This document shows positions 42,912-54,676 of a stretch of DNA of 64,000 nt, piece after piece. Made by a program: the position numbers and the translations under genes. Below the pieces are notes generated by a model. The model saw only the letters and a list, made by a program, of their open reading frames with translations. It was not told the origin of the DNA and did not search any database. The number at the start of each line of letters is the position of its first letter. The first letter of the stretch is position 1. The stretch lies in contig NC_135498.1 of NCBI RefSeq assembly GCF_052857255.1, positions 162,870,124 to 162,934,123 of the forward strand, written 5' to 3'. Origin of the DNA: Amblyomma americanum (lineage: Eukaryota > Arthropoda > Arachnida > Ixodida > Ixodidae).

Positions 42912-44323
42912 ATGCTCCTCAGTGAGACGAAGATCTTCACTCTAGAGATCAATGACTAAAGACGTCGCGTCTGTTGTCGGGCTGAAACCTGCCTATATTG
43001 CCGCCCTCGTGGTCATGGTCTTGCCGCCAGCTTTCTCTCGTCGCCGCCACTCCTCTGTACGGCCTCATTCAAGCATATGCACTGATCTATCGCTTTATGT
43101 TTTTAGGGACGGGAGTTGGCTAGCTGTCCCTGCCCGCGCCCACCTGTCGATGATGAAATTGGCAGCAAACCTCGCAGCGCCATCGGCGTAATAATCTGTC
43201 TTGGATGACATTTCCCGTCTTAGCTCCGAAGAGCTCAATCCAGAAGACAAATAACTCGTTGTAAAGAAAAAAATTGTAGGGTACACTTAAGCTTTCTCTT
43301 AAGCGTATAACGCGATCGAAAAAACCACGAAAACCGCCAGAGAAGCAACCTAGGAGGCAGGTGGCCCACCTAGTTGACGTCACGTCGCGGCGTCATCCCA
43401 ACCTGCCCAAAGAATAGAGAGAAAGCTGCCCACCGTGTCATATGGCAGCTAAATTATCGATTAGTCACTCGAGAAGAGCAACCTGAGTCACACAAGGCCC
43501 TCCGCTGGGAGCACCTGCCATCACCGGGCAGTGGCTTATTGCTTAACCGCTGCATAACTGTGCCAGAAGCGATACGAGAGCTCCCAGTGACTAGTAATGT
43601 GAAGTATAGAATGACCAATTCTGCATATATGGGAATTAATCCATTACGCTTTCGGGTTATACCCTTAAAACAGAGCTTGAGTGTTTCCTTCAATTTATTA
43701 TCTTCGAGGCTCGCAATAGTATGGCGGCTGAGGGGGTAAACGGTGGCCACTCAAGACACTCTTGTCACCCACCAAATCTGATAGTGAATTGGGTATATAC
43801 GAAGCATGGTTGCGGGGACAGCAGTGGATTTTGCTTTGCGTTAGCATAAGTACTGTCAAGCTTAGCGGCGAACCGAGGATGTGTACTAATAGTTTTCGGC
43901 AAGTTGACCTTATATCTGAGGAGCGCCTATTGCACCGCTATGTCTTGCTGCACGATTACGCAGGGAGGAGAGCTGGTTGGCCGTGAATAAACAAAACACA
44001 AGCCGAGGTGGGTTTTTTTTGTCCTCTGTTAGAAGAGTCTGTCTGCTCGGCCAGACTTCGCCCAGGAGCAAGCATGCCCATGCCCGTTTCGGCAGGAAGC
44101 TATATCTATCTGGCGCCTTCGTGCATTCGTCCAACTCCTGCTTATGATGCCAGCACTTTTGTACGGCGGCCAACGATGAAGTGCGAGCACCATCGTTTAA
44201 GGGCAATTGTCCCAGCTTCAGTGGACAGACAGGAACCACCAAAAAGCTACGCTTAGTTCGCTGCGAAAACAACGTACGCCTCGTTCGTTATCCTGTTCCG
44301 CTAGGGATCAGAAAGAGCCTCAC
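42912..44323. other. Host intron 2 sequence, nothing recognised
   Basis: Between the Gypsy 5' LTR and exon 2. Open frames on both strands are short and overlapping. No SINE body or pol motif was found. Confidence 0.4.
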
Positions 44324-44598
44324 CTGCCGCGAGAGGATATCCGTCATGGCACGACTGCCTCCGTGCCTGTCGAGCGGAGGCAGCATCCGCTGCTCGTCGT
44401 CGGAAGAGGGCGAGAGCCGGCCGGGAGCCGGCAGGGCCCGCGTCAACGCCAACACCGAGGAGGCCGCCGAGACAAGCCGTGGACCCGAGCGGGACACCTC
44501 AGGAGTCTCCCGCGCAGAGCCAGGCAGAGCAGGGTCGGACTCGGTGTCCTTGGGGCTGCTCCAGTCGGCCAGCTCTCCGAAGGGCTCCGTCGAAGGGT
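44324..44598 (-). CDS. Internal exon 2 of the host membrane-protein gene
   Basis: 275 bp on the minus strand between the acceptor CTTCCTTTTTTTGGATGCAG and the donor CGGCAG|GTGAGG. It enters with two bases completing a codon and then 91 full codons, ending in phase 0. The encoded segment is GC-rich, acidic and Ser/Pro-rich (PSTEPFGELADWSSPKDTES, then LPAPGRLSPSSDDEQRMLPP), typical of a disordered cytoplasmic region. The phases fit the donor at 47757 and the acceptor at 18645. Open reading continues into the intron on both sides, but composition changes sharply at the splice sites. No family was recognised. Confidence 0.6.
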
Positions 44599-44618
44599 CT
44601 GCATCCAAAAAAAGGAAG
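44599..44618 (-). promoter_or_regulatory. Exon 2 splice acceptor, abutted by a CR1-like tail
   Basis: The minus strand reads CTTCCTTTTTTTGGATGCAG directly before the exon. The ATTGT-repeat tail of a CR1-like element begins about 22 bases upstream, so any branch point at the usual distance must lie in the element tail. Confidence 0.55.
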
Positions 44619-45640
44619 ATAATACAATACAATACAATACAATCTTTATTCAACATCTCAAGGATGTTTGGAGTACAGACAAAAAGCCTGACATAGGCTT
44701 GACTAGGCCCGCACCCCAATACATGGCAAACAGAGGCAGCGCATGGTAAAAGGAAAAAAAAGAGGAAAAAAAAAGAGAAAAGAAAACACAGCATTTGGAT
44801 TTTGGGAACGCAATCTGCAGCTACTGCTGCAGTATTAAAAAAATATATATATAAGTGCATAAAGCAGACTAATAAGTGACAGTGAAACATACGCCAGTCC
44901 AAGTTGTGCATACATCAATAAGACATACAGGTAATGAAATTATTACATAACATATAGAAGCGTGCACAAACCTAGACTCCCGTATAAGATAGTTGAAATA
45001 TATCTGGTAAAAAGTAGAGATACAGAAGTAAATGCAAAAAAAAAACAAATGGTTCCAAAGAATAAGAAAAACATGTTCACATTCTAATTCCATACAAATT
45101 TCTTTCTTAGGTTTTTCAATGAAACAGATTGTATATCTGTGTTCTTGTCCTTCAAGAAATCATTTAGCATTGTCGGCAGTTGGAATTTCAACATTTGATT
45201 TCCATAACCCGTACGGCATTTACTCACATTCCATTGTTCGGGCTTGCGCGTTGGGTAGGTAGGAGTGTGCTTTTCCAGTCCGGCCAGCAATTTTAATGCA
45301 TTTATATTTTTAGATTCTTCTAATTTATATTGTTTAGACAGTCTATAGGTGTACATAGATTTTACACTAACAATGTTCAGCTGCCTGTACATGTCCTTCG
45401 TATGGCTTAAATAGGGTGCTTTACAAATTATGCGGATGGCACGTTTCTGTAGCAAGTGAAGATCATTAATATTATTTTTGCTTGTGGTTCCCCATACAAG
45501 TGCGCCGTAGTTGAGCGCGGATGAGAATAAAGAGTTGTAAAGCAGAATATTAACTGCTCTTGGAAAAGTAAAACAATGACGCCGCATGAGACCAACAGTT
45601 TTCGAAAGTTTTTTGATGAGGTCATTTATAAGCTTCATAG
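44619..45640 (-). mobile_element. 5'-truncated CR1-like non-LTR retrotransposon
   Basis: Minus frame 45638-45084 (184 codons) encodes the C-terminal end of a CR1-type ORF2: LIKKLSKTVGLMRRHCFTFP, NILLYNSLFSSALNYGALVW and LHLLQKRAIRIICKAPYLSH, the region after RT. A ~440-base 3' UTR follows with AATAAA (minus strand of 44645-44650) and an ATTGT tandem tail (44620-44643). Most of the element is missing, as is usual for CR1. It lies in host intron 1, in the same orientation as the gene. Confidence 0.75.
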
Positions 45641-47756
45641 CTTACACCTAATTGTCTATTCGGATGCAGTGCATTCTATTGTAGATCCTTAAATTTATAT
45701 TGATGGTTATAGAGCAACTTCATTCACGCCGTGCGCCGTTGACAGTGGATTCGAAAACAGGGATTGGCAAACATTCCACAGGTGAAAAATATAAAAAACA
45801 AACCCCATTCATAACAAGCAATCTAGTCCGATGTGCTGCCTCATGGCAGCAAACTCCGAAGGCCAGTAAGGTATGCTAGCCAATGTACAACCAGCTAGAA
45901 AGCCCCACTGAGAGGACAGGAGAAACCTGGCCACTGACCAGAGCAGAACATGCCCTTGCCCACTCCTCTCATGCAGATCTATCAGCCTCCGTTCCCGAGT
46001 CTTAAAAGAAAGAGCAGCTACTCGTCAAGGCAGTGCTTATAAGTGAACTCAAGGCGCGGAGAGTGTAATATTTAGGCCCCGAGAGACGGCCACTGCAAAC
46101 TGTCTGTCAAAATTAAGCGCAAGGAATTTAACCAATGAGGTCTGTCAAGCTATGGCGTTTGTGAAGGTATCAGGCAATAAATGCGATTTAATATAGTTCA
46201 GCTATGTTAGGGCAGTTCATGGTACTGAAAAGAAACTCTGGTGTTTTTTTTTTATTACACTCATAATATTGAAAAGTTATCAGTCGGTTCAATTTAGCTT
46301 TCTTATAATTTGTGAAAAATTTCGGAGCTGGGAGAAGATTTGTTTTAGAGCAAAAAAATTATATTTCTCGTTCATGACCTCTACGGGTGACATTGCGTCT
46401 CTGACATCACGATCTGCATCACGAGTCGATAACCACTCAGAACGAAAAAAGTTCGAGTTTGCTTTTAATAATTTTAGACAAATATAACTGAATTGCATGC
46501 AATTGCTAATTCAGCTGTTCAAAGCGCGCATATGCAGTTATATGATGGTATTCATAACGTTCTGTCCTGGTCGAAAGCCAATTTATGTTTCGGTTTTGAA
46601 TGCTTGCGTTGCGCTATTTTGTCAAAATAACTTATTAGCGAATGAAGCAGGGAGAAAGTGGTAGAAGAAATATGGTTGGTATGATGGTTAACTGAAAATC
46701 CTGGAAAATCTTCCGCTGTCACACCATAATGTGCAATCACGAAACATGAGAAAATGTTGTGTTGCATTTTTGACCCGTAAAAATGTGGCCTAGAAATGCC
46801 GATCGATACTTAAGCATTCAAAAGAGGTAACAGTCCTCGTAATCATGCCTAAGTGCAAATGGAATGTACTACAGTTATGCACTGACATTTGGTTCCAATG
46901 ACGAGATGGACTAGAAGGTCTATGATGGCGTCGAATTGATAATGAATAAGTAAGCACGTAACACCCTGTATAACAGTAGGTAGCGAAGGTAGAGAAGAAA
47001 CCGGCAGGATACTAGGTAACTATGGAAAAGATCCCCACAATAGCAAGGAACAGGATTGGAATTACTAGCCGAACAGTCAAAGTTAATAAGTGGACCGTAG
47101 GCGCCATAAAGAGGTACGTTATGAAGAGGAATGAAAAGTGCAGATAACTCCTGATAGCGCCAAAGATATCAGTGATGGAAGGCTTCTTTTTTACGTTTTG
47201 TGTGCAAGTGAGAGGGCATAAAACGTTATTAAAAACATAAGGGACATTCAACTTTACCTTAGGGGTGTTGAGCGATAGAGTTCATTGGTTGCGCACAGAG
47301 AGCCTGCCTGGTTGGCGACGCCAGGAAGTGAAGATTTCATTACTTGACCAACCAGTTTTGCGTTTAGGCGAAGTCACTTGGCCCTGACGCCCTGACGCTT
47401 TCAACCAATCAGAATTTTAAGGTCACAACGCCGATGAACGCCAGATTTTCAGCCGAACGAGACACTTAACGCTATCGTGTTAATAGAACGCAGGGGTCAA
47501 TATACCTAGGATAGCCTGAAATCGCCTAACCAGTGCTTCCTACATGCGTGGAGATGGTGATGTAGACGCTACCACTATGGTCTGGTTATGCGATTTGGAA
47601 AGGCCTTGGATTCTTAACGTAGTATTTGTGTCCGACAGATGTCATTTCCTTTCACCTGAAATACAATGCAAAAAAAAAGAACAGGAGCGCATCAATGGAA
47701 GCCTGTAAACAATTTCTCTTTGCAGAAGTCGTAGTATCAACTTAAATGGCACTCAC
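45641..47756. other. Host intron 1, upstream part; nothing recognised
   Basis: No repeat or coding segment could be assigned. The host donor TTT|GTGAGT lies at the right end (minus strand of 47751-47756). Confidence 0.4.
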
Positions 47757-47991
47757 AAAGCCGCTTGACCGGATACCCTGTAGTTGCCTCCTTCGGGACA
47801 TCACTGAGACAAGCACTGGCCTCATCCATCATACCCGCAGAGTTCTCTGCGTGGACGGCCAGTTGGTTGGTGCTGGAGACGGGGCTTTCGTTTGGAGACG
47901 CGGCGCTGATAACGTTACCCATCGAGTTAGCTCGTCGAGAAGGACCGTGAGACAGCATGGAGGCGACGATATTTTCTTCTTCCGCTTTCAT
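47757..47991 (-). CDS. First recognised exon of the host membrane-protein gene
   Basis: On the minus strand from ATG 47991 the frame runs 78 codons plus one base to a strong donor (CTTT|GTGAGTGCC). It encodes a hydrophilic, Ser/Ala/Glu-rich segment (MKAEEENIVASMLSHGPSRR, then NQLAVHAENSAGMMDEASAC). The phase-1 end joins exon 2 in frame. The 5' limit is uncertain: the ATG may be the start, or the exon may be internal with an acceptor such as CGCTTGAG at 47996-48003, since upstream sequence is T-rich. From this ATG the three exons total 876 bases, 291 aa plus stop. Confidence 0.5.
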
Positions 47992-49299
47992 GTAGCTCAA
48001 GCGAGTGATGCATGTAAAATAAAAAAAAATTATGTTGCAAAACATGTGCGAATCAAATGAAAAGCGCAGTGAATGTGAGAACAGATTTATATATTGTGTG
48101 GAGGACAATTAATGTTGATAATTATTTTTTCTTAAATCACTGGACATTTACGTGTGGAATGTGATTATATAAGTAAAGTGTGGTGTGGATGCGCAAAGGT
48201 AAGGAGGACGAGGAATAAACGGAATGTCGAACTGCCATCCTCTTCTGCCACGAAAATGTGCTGCTGATTAGCCTATCTACAGCTTCCGATACATCGTTGA
48301 ACACCTGACGTGGGTATATGCAATTTGTTGTCAGAACTATAAAAACAATCATCCGCAAAAACAGCAACAAACTGGCCTCCTCGTGCAACTAGCTTTTTTA
48401 TTTTCATTAGTACGCTGTTATTCTAACGTCATAATAAACCGCAAGCTAAAAAAACGGCAAGCCAGGGACTCCGTGACCGAGCTCCTCGCGTCTCCTTGCA
48501 TCATCTCGAAACTTCTGCGCGGAGTAACGAGGTACGTCGAAATGGAAGCGTTTTCTCACGCTGCATAGTCACGATAAGTACAGGTTAAGAACGGACACAA
48601 AATGACGAGCAACACAGTTAAGCACACAGTATCGGCTGAAGATTTTTTTCTTCTGTTGAAACAAAAGAACAAACATAGCAAAGAAAATGCGTATCCACCC
48701 TGCATATGGGAGGTAAGAACGCTTAGACTAAAAAGTGATGAGTGAATAAAGGACTTGATGGTCGAGATTGAAATGTTACCTTGTGTGTTTTGACTGGCTG
48801 CCGCACACTACACAATTTTCAGTTAGGCCAGTTTTAGTGCATTAGCAGTAAGGCCCCCGTCACTCAGATTTGGGCATCTTTTCCTGTAGCCTGTTTGGCC
48901 GGTAGCGCACCCTGCACACCGAAATGTGGACGACCTGCACACACACAGACAATGTGTGTGCGTGCAAGAGAGAACCAGAGATGTTGATAGTGAGGTTGTT
49001 GCAGGTACTGGTGGGGTTAGCCTGGCGGATTCTGCCAGCTCCACCGTAGCGACACATAAATGCTGAATATTGTACACAAGGCATGCACATACCTAACATC
49101 ATCTGCATGGCTCTGAACTCAGTCACCTATGATAGTCAATAGTCCACTCCTGCTATCACCATATGGAGTCCAAATCCGAGTCCTGTAGGAAGTTTAAAAG
49201 AAGACATGAAGCCTCTTTTCTACACAACTGATTTTCGTGCGGGTACAAAGTGTCTGAAGGAAAGTTAGATGTAATACTGTACAACACCCACCTTTCCGC
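47992..49299. other. Upstream of exon 1; no gene recognised
   Basis: AT-rich near 48000-48150 (poly-A runs), otherwise unassigned. No promoter can be named with confidence. Upstream exons might exist but none has convincing splice sites. Confidence 0.35.
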
Positions 49300-50040
49300 G
49301 TTCTACCCTGGACAGCACATAAGAAAATGTTGTATATTAGCGCACACACCACTTGTAGAACACAGCGGAGACAATGCCAGACCCGTATAATACATCCATG
49401 CTGGGGTACGAGCAGAGCCCGTGCTTATGCGATGAAGCAATGTGGGCTCAGATCGCTTTAATTCCTTGATCACAATAGCTTCTTGGGTGAACTTCACTGA
49501 GTTCTGAAATGGACGAGCACCGTTTCTTTGAAGCGTATCTTGGCATCCTGAGGGACCTTTCTTGATGGATTAGCTGACAGCGCTATATGGGAGATACTGT
49601 CCGCCACCTCGTTGCGGTTTATGGTTTATGGGATTTAACTTCCCAAAGCACTCAGGCCATGAGAGACGCCCACCGCGTTGCCTATGAGAATTATATGTGA
49701 GGGCACCCATTGGAAGGGTATGGAGAAGCTTTTGTAGTATAGATTATGCACCATGCGTAGAGAGCTAAGAGACAAGGCATCACTGGGAACCCCTGGTCTG
49801 ACGTTCGAATGGCAGGTTTTGAATCGGTCAGGGTCACAACAGATTGAGCCCGACAATGCCCTATCTCGCGTAAAGTCGCCTCAAATGCAACGCATTCGGC
49901 CGTTGTAGAGGACACGACTTCAGTAAAACATACAGACCAGGTGGTATTCAAAGAAGGAATGAGAAAAGCTGATGCTCTAGCTCCCCTGGCCTTATCCACG
50001 GAACCATCAGTGAAAGTTTGAACATGACGGACATACTCTG
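49300..50040 (-). pseudogene. I-type ORF2 remnant: RNase H and C-terminal motif
   Basis: Minus frame 49999-49691 holds an RNase H: SSTTAECVAFEATLREI, VTLTDSKPAI and, in the next frame, WVPSHIILIGN. 49497-49303 holds the C-terminal domain: EPTLLHRISTGSARTPAW and LSPLCSTSGVCANIQHFLMC. A SINE tail fragment (49616-49677) interrupts the two. Frameshifted and truncated on both sides. The C-terminal motif differs from that of the intact element at 27-33 kb, so it is another family. Confidence 0.7.
49616..49677 (-). mobile_element. SINE tail fragment
   Basis: GGTTTATGGTTTATGGGATTTAAC, TTCCCAAAGCACTCAGGC and CATGAGAGACGCC form the 3' end of the second SINE subtype (inverse of 50225-50282). Confidence 0.7.
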
Positions 50041-50045
50041 TTTCT

Positions 50046-50282
50046 AAATGTTCGAGTGCCGCCGTGGTGGCTAAGTGGTTATGGCGCTGGACTTCTGACC
50101 CGAAAGACGCGGGCTCGATCCTGACTGCCGCGGTCGAAATGCGATGGACGCGAAATTATAGCGGCGTGTGTACTGTGCGATATCAGTGGACGTTAATGAT
50201 CTCCAGGTGTTCGAAATTACCTCAGCCCTTCACTACGACCTGAGTCGCTTTGGGACGTAAAACTCCCATAAACCATAAAAGT
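50046..50282 (+). mobile_element. Full-length SINE of the second subtype
   Basis: Plus strand: tRNA-like head (GCCGCCGTGGTGGCTAAGTGG, CGGGCTCGATCC), body (GTCGAAATGCGATGGACGCG, then GTGTACTGTGCGATATCAGTGGACGTTAATGAT), and tail GACGTAAAACTCCCATAAACCATAAAA. Confidence 0.8.
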
Positions 50283-51235
50283 TCCAGCACTAGAGAACGC
50301 GCTGGCGCCAAAGTAGAACTGCGCTTGAAGCGCGTGTTAGTAGTACGGACCGTACAGTCGAAGCGCGCAAATGACCAGGTTGGAGGCGCGCGCGCATGTC
50401 AGCAGCCTATTCCGTTTCCGCTCCTCCACTGCTTCGCGCGCTTTATGCATTGTAGGCCAGGCCTTTTTCGGCTTAGTATCCCTTTGTCAATCCTGTTCTC
50501 GGTGTCCAGATTGTCAGGACAGCACTGCTTGATCGTGTGCTGCAAAGATGAATGAATTGGGAGCACATCGACGAGAGGATATGCGGGAACACTGCAACGA
50601 CAGTCCCAGAGCTGTTGCGACATGTTCCTGCGACATCGCTTTACCGTAGACATGGAATGAAATTGCCAGCAGATGCCTTGCGTAAGCGGAAATATCTTCA
50701 CACCACTTAAGAAATCTCGGTCATGTTAGGCCCATTTCATAATTGGCAGGCGCACGGAAGAAAATCCGGTACACATTTTCAACCTGAGATGCAAGCTCAT
50801 GGCAAATGGTTTGTATACTTTTATTGCATCCTTCAGCTTTTATCTAGTTGTTTTGGTTACTATAAAATTACTGAGACCATGCGCCAATAGCTATGGTAAA
50901 CCTCCATTTTGTGCTAAATATTAGGAGGTATGATCAGGCTACCGCGCCAAGGCTTCGCATTTTGGGCAGGTCCGCAAACGCTAACTCAGTACATAGCAAT
51001 AGGAATATCGGCACAAAATGGGAACTGCAAATTTCAGGCCACTCATTTACAGTATCCACTAGCTGGACGACTTCTAGTGGATGTGTGTAAAATTTTCCAC
51101 CTTTAAAAAGGAACTAAATAAAGAGGTTGGTGCAGTGAATGTCGCACTAACTTTATAGATAAGGTACGTAAAATCTCTGCACTAATTATGTTTCCCGCAT
51201 TGCACTCGAACGCTTTTAACCTTACTTCTGTGCCC
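50283..51235. other. No recognisable gene
   Basis: Unassigned sequence between two SINEs, with short ORFs only. Confidence 0.4.
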
Positions 51236-51549
51236 CATAATAATAATAATAATTGGTTTTTGGGGAAAGGAAATGGCGCATGTCTCATATATCGTTGGAC
51301 ACCTGAACCGTGCCGTAAGGGAAGGGATAAAGGAGGGAGTGAAAGAAGAAAGGAAGAAGAGGTGCCGTAGTGGAGGGCTCCGGAATAATTTCGACCACCT
51401 GGGGATCTTTAACGTGCACTGACATCGCACAGCACATGGGTACCTTAGCGTTTTTCCTCCATAAAAACGCAGCCGCCGCGGTCGGGTTCGAACCCGGGAA
51501 CTCCGGATCAGTAGTCGAGCGCCCTAACCACTGAGCCACTGCGACGGGG
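51236..51549 (-). mobile_element. Full-length Ruka-like SINE
   Basis: Best-preserved copy in the window. The minus strand starts at about 51549 with CAGTGGCTCAGTGG (A-box-like) and GGGTTCGAACCCG (B-box-like). It ends with ATTTCCTTTCCCCAAAAACC and a short (ATT)n tail (51236-51254 on the plus strand reads TAA repeats). Confidence 0.88.
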
Positions 51550-51689
51550 CCCTTCCAGCAGCCCAGCAATGAATTTTGCTCGCCAGTGGGTTTGCAATGA
51601 GCGCAAGCGGCAGAGGAGCGAAAGGTGGGCACTGCTTGAGGGCTTGTTCCTTGCTGTCTTTAGCGCACGGGGGGCAAAATGGGATATCG

Positions 51690-52200
51690 CGTGCAAGCAA
51701 CGCTGCCGGTGATCTCGAGTTCTGCGGCGTCGTCCCATGGACTTCTTGCCGTTCCTCAGCCCGTTCCGGGAAGTAAACGGCTGGCGCAACCATCTGCTAC
51801 GGCCAGACGCGCCTCCAACGGTGTTGCCACCCATGCGGGTAGTGCCCCCAAAGCCAACATCACCAGCATCACCTCCACGGGAACTTGGCCCGGGAGCTCA
51901 TACGAAGCCGCCAGCGACGCCGCCAGCGATGCCAGCCTGAGCGCTTCGAACTCCATTTCCTCGCTGGCTACCTGGATGATACTGACTGGACCCATGCAAC
52001 GCTTCATCAGCCCCGAACAGTGAGCTCGAATGCCGAACGCTATTGGCCTGGATATTCCCGGGTCGTGCGTATTAGTTAGTTTTGTGAGTAGTTTTGTGTG
52101 CTAGTGCTTGAGTCACATAGGGTGTATTAAATGTTCGTCTTTGAGGGTGCACTTGTCACCTAGTCCATTCTTTCGGGCCGAATGTTCTCCAGGGATCAGT
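51690..52200 (+). repeat. 5' LTR region of the plus-strand Gmr1-like element
   Basis: 51740-52020 and 52105-52200 correspond, inverted, to the LTR at 20790-21260, including TAGTCCATTCTTTCGGGCCG near the end. Similarity ends near CCAGGGATCAGTGACA, after which AAGTGACCAGCCTGCCAGGAT may be the primer-binding region. The U3 part with the TATA box seen in the other copy was not recognised here, so the left end may be truncated. Confidence 0.55.
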
Positions 52201-52344
52201 GACAAAGTGACCAGCCTGCCAGGATCCATTTCCTTGTTTCTTATTCTTCTGTCTCGTGTCTTTCTGATCTCTCGACGGCAGAAAGGTGGACTTGGCAAAA
52301 GCGTTAGAACTGGCTCTCAAGCAAGGGTAAGCAAGGAAGAGGCG

Positions 52345-52931
52345 ATGAGTCTCTGTATTGAGGAGGCAAAAAGGCAGAGAGAGGAAAGGCTGCAAGCACA
52401 CGAAGACACTCGCCAGGCAGAAGAGAGGAAGAATAAAAGTGTTCAGGAGGCAGAAGAACGGGAGAAAAGAATGATAGAACGGGAGAAGGAGTTTTTTGTG
52501 GAAACAGGCGCATGCCGCGGGAAGATATTAGGAGGTCAAGAACAATGGTCAGCGTTCCTTGGGGGGTAGAGAATCTCCCAGACCGGTCAGAGTTTGTCTA
52601 AGAAAGCTTATGGCTCATTCTGATGGCAAAATAAATGGTTTAGACGCATATCTGCAATGATTCGAGCGGGTAGCTTTGGGGCAAGGATGCGAGCGTAGTG
52701 AATGGGCCACGGCTTTCAGCATGTGTTTAGTCGGGGAGGTACTGAATGCGTTTGGGAGGATGCCTGCTGCTGCTTCCATGGACTACCAGAAAATCAAGAA
52801 GGCACTCCTCCAAAGTTCTGGTTTACGGCAGAGGGTTTTCGCGAGAGATTTCTCACCGCGATCCCTGAGGATTCTGAAGCCGCTAAGCAGTTTTCCTGCA
52901 GGGTGACCAAATATTTCGATAGATGGTTTGA
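52345..52931 (+). pseudogene. Gmr1-like gag, first part
   Basis: A Glu/Arg/Lys-rich coiled coil (EEAKRQREERLQAHEDTRQA, continuing to EEREKRMIEREKEF) precedes a capsid-like region in shifting frames: GCERSEWATAFSMCLVG, AAASMDYQKIKKALLQ, then LTAIPEDSEAAKQFSCRVTK and YFDRWFD, where the Gypsy LTR starts. Frame changes at about 52570, 52780 and 52830. Confidence 0.7.
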
Positions 52932-53134
52932 TGTTGCCACACTACTAACTCCTACAATGGTGCCGTATCGCGGATAAACTGTATTACCTGGCAGTTGGCA
53001 AGCCTTGAGCCATCACGGGGCTAAATGCCTCCTCCTCTTCATCTGTCGAGATGCCTGCTGCCTTCCGCGTTCCAGCAGCGTCTTGCGCGTACAAGTAAAC
53101 GAGCCCTGCGTTCGTAAACCGTACCTCAGAGACA
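52932..53134 (+). repeat. 5' LTR of the middle Gypsy element
   Basis: Starts TGTTGCCACACTACTAACT, ends CTCAGAGACA. TTTGGTAGAGGTGCTGGGTT directly after it is the likely primer-binding region. Confidence 0.7.
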
Positions 53135-53298
53135 TATTTGGTAGAGGTGCTGGGTTCCAGTCCAAGTACCATGTTCCAGTCCGAGGACACTCTTGACGTC
53201 AGTTCTCAACGCGTGGTTACAAAACCAGTCCACAAGGCGAGCCGCCGCCTGCGAGGCCTACAACCAAGTTCGGCCAGCTCACAAGATCAGTAAGGGCC

Positions 53299-53592
53299 AT
53301 GACGTCCGCTACGGCTAGCCAGAGAAGTCTGCATTCCGGGAAAGCCCCGCCGTTCGTCCTTCACACACCTCGGTCGCCCGCATCATTCCACAGTGGGATG
53401 TTTGAGGACGTCGAAGACTGGTTGGCCAGCTTTGGCCGTGTGGCGGGCTTCAACGAGTGGACGGCGAGCGCAAATTGCGGAACATGTACCTTGCACTACA
53501 GGACTCGGCCAAGACGGATGAGAACCTCGAAGCTTCCTTCGCTAACTGGGAGATCTTTCGCCGAGAGCTCTTAGCCACATTCAACACCAGCG
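53299..53592 (+). pseudogene. Middle Gypsy gag, first part
   Basis: Opens with a start region (MTSATASQRSLHSGK) and then FEDVEDWLASFGRVAGFNEW, a pattern common in Gypsy gag N-termini. After a frameshift at about 53470 the frame reads KLRNMYLALQDSAKTDENLE and ELLATFNTSER, where the I-clade insertion begins. Confidence 0.75.
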
Positions 53593-53641
53593 AACGAGGA
53601 GGATGAAAAACATTTATTCAGAGCACAAAAACTGGGTGGTT

Positions 53642-54532
53642 TCAGTACGAGAACCTATTGGTCGTCATCATAATCCGGCCGCTCTCAACCAGCGATTTCT
53701 GGTCGAGTGGGCTGTGGCTATGAAGGGTTGCCTCCCAGCGCTCATGAGTCGGATCGGGATTGCTGTCCAAGTCTGGGTTTTCCTGACATTCCCAAACCGC
53801 GCGAAAGAGTGTGCCAACTTCTCCACAGAAGGGGCAGGACGATTGGTAGGTTTCTGGGTAACATTTACTAATTAGGTAATGATTGGGCAGAGTATTAGTT
53901 TCTAGTCGCCTGATTATGTGCTCTTCAGATTTACTTAGGGTTTTGTGAGGAAGAGGATATTTCCTTCTTCTGATCTTATAGTACTCCGTAATTTCTGCGT
54001 AGCTTCGTAAGGGTGATGGGTTGTCAACTATGTCAGAGAGAGGCTGCGTGCCAGATGCTCGGAGGAGGAGAGCTCGAGTAGCTGTGTTGGCCGCCTCATT
54101 GCCCGTCGTTGAGAGGTGCCCTGGCGTCCAGAACATCTGGATGTTGGAAGGATTAGACCTTTCCAAAATTTGCCAACACGGAGCGCCAACGCGGCCTCTG
54201 AGGTAATTGCGTACCGCTGCTTGTGAGTCGGACATAACCGTTGTCTCGCTGTTCTTTGATACCGCTAGTGCGATAGCTGCTTCTTTAGCCGATGTGGTAT
54301 CCACTGCTTGGATAAGGCTGCTTGCAATGATATTCCCCCGGGGTGAAACTGCTGCAATTGCCGCGACTCCGTTAACGGGTCCAGCCGCATCGACGTAGAT
54401 CGTGTCCTTGTTTCCATCCCAGCCCTTAGAGAGGCGTCTAGCTCTGGCTAGTCTCCGTCCTCTGTTATATTCGTCATCCATGCGTTTTGGTATAGGGTGA
54501 GTCGTAATGTGTGATCTCATCTGCATGGACAT
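53642..54532 (-). pseudogene. I-clade ORF2, RNase H and C-terminus
   Basis: IYVDAAGPVNGVAAIAAVS, AKEAAIALAVSKNSETTVMS, SDSQAAVRNYLRGR and FWTPGHLSTTGNEAANTATR give all four RNase H acidic/His blocks. The C-terminal motif CPFCGEVGTLFRAVWEC lacks the usual His in its middle. The stop is near 53642. Confidence 0.8.
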
Positions 54533-54676
54533 GTCGATTTTGTCAGCGACTTCCCGGGGTGGACTGATTCTCAGCTTCTGTAATATTTTCCTGCCATGCT
54601 TAGATGTTGAGAGCCTGACAATTTAATTTATACGGTGGGCCTCTTGGTTCGTCGATGATGTTATGGATCCCCAGCT

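Noticed and set aside
47992..48060. Exon 1 extending to 48108
   Set aside because: The frame is open but crosses an A/T-rich run typical of intron or upstream sequence. Only the part from the ATG at 47991 has coding-like composition.
51480..51549. A tRNA gene on the minus strand
   Set aside because: A- and B-box-like motifs are present, but the sequence continues into a repeated SINE body and recurs at several places. It is a SINE head.
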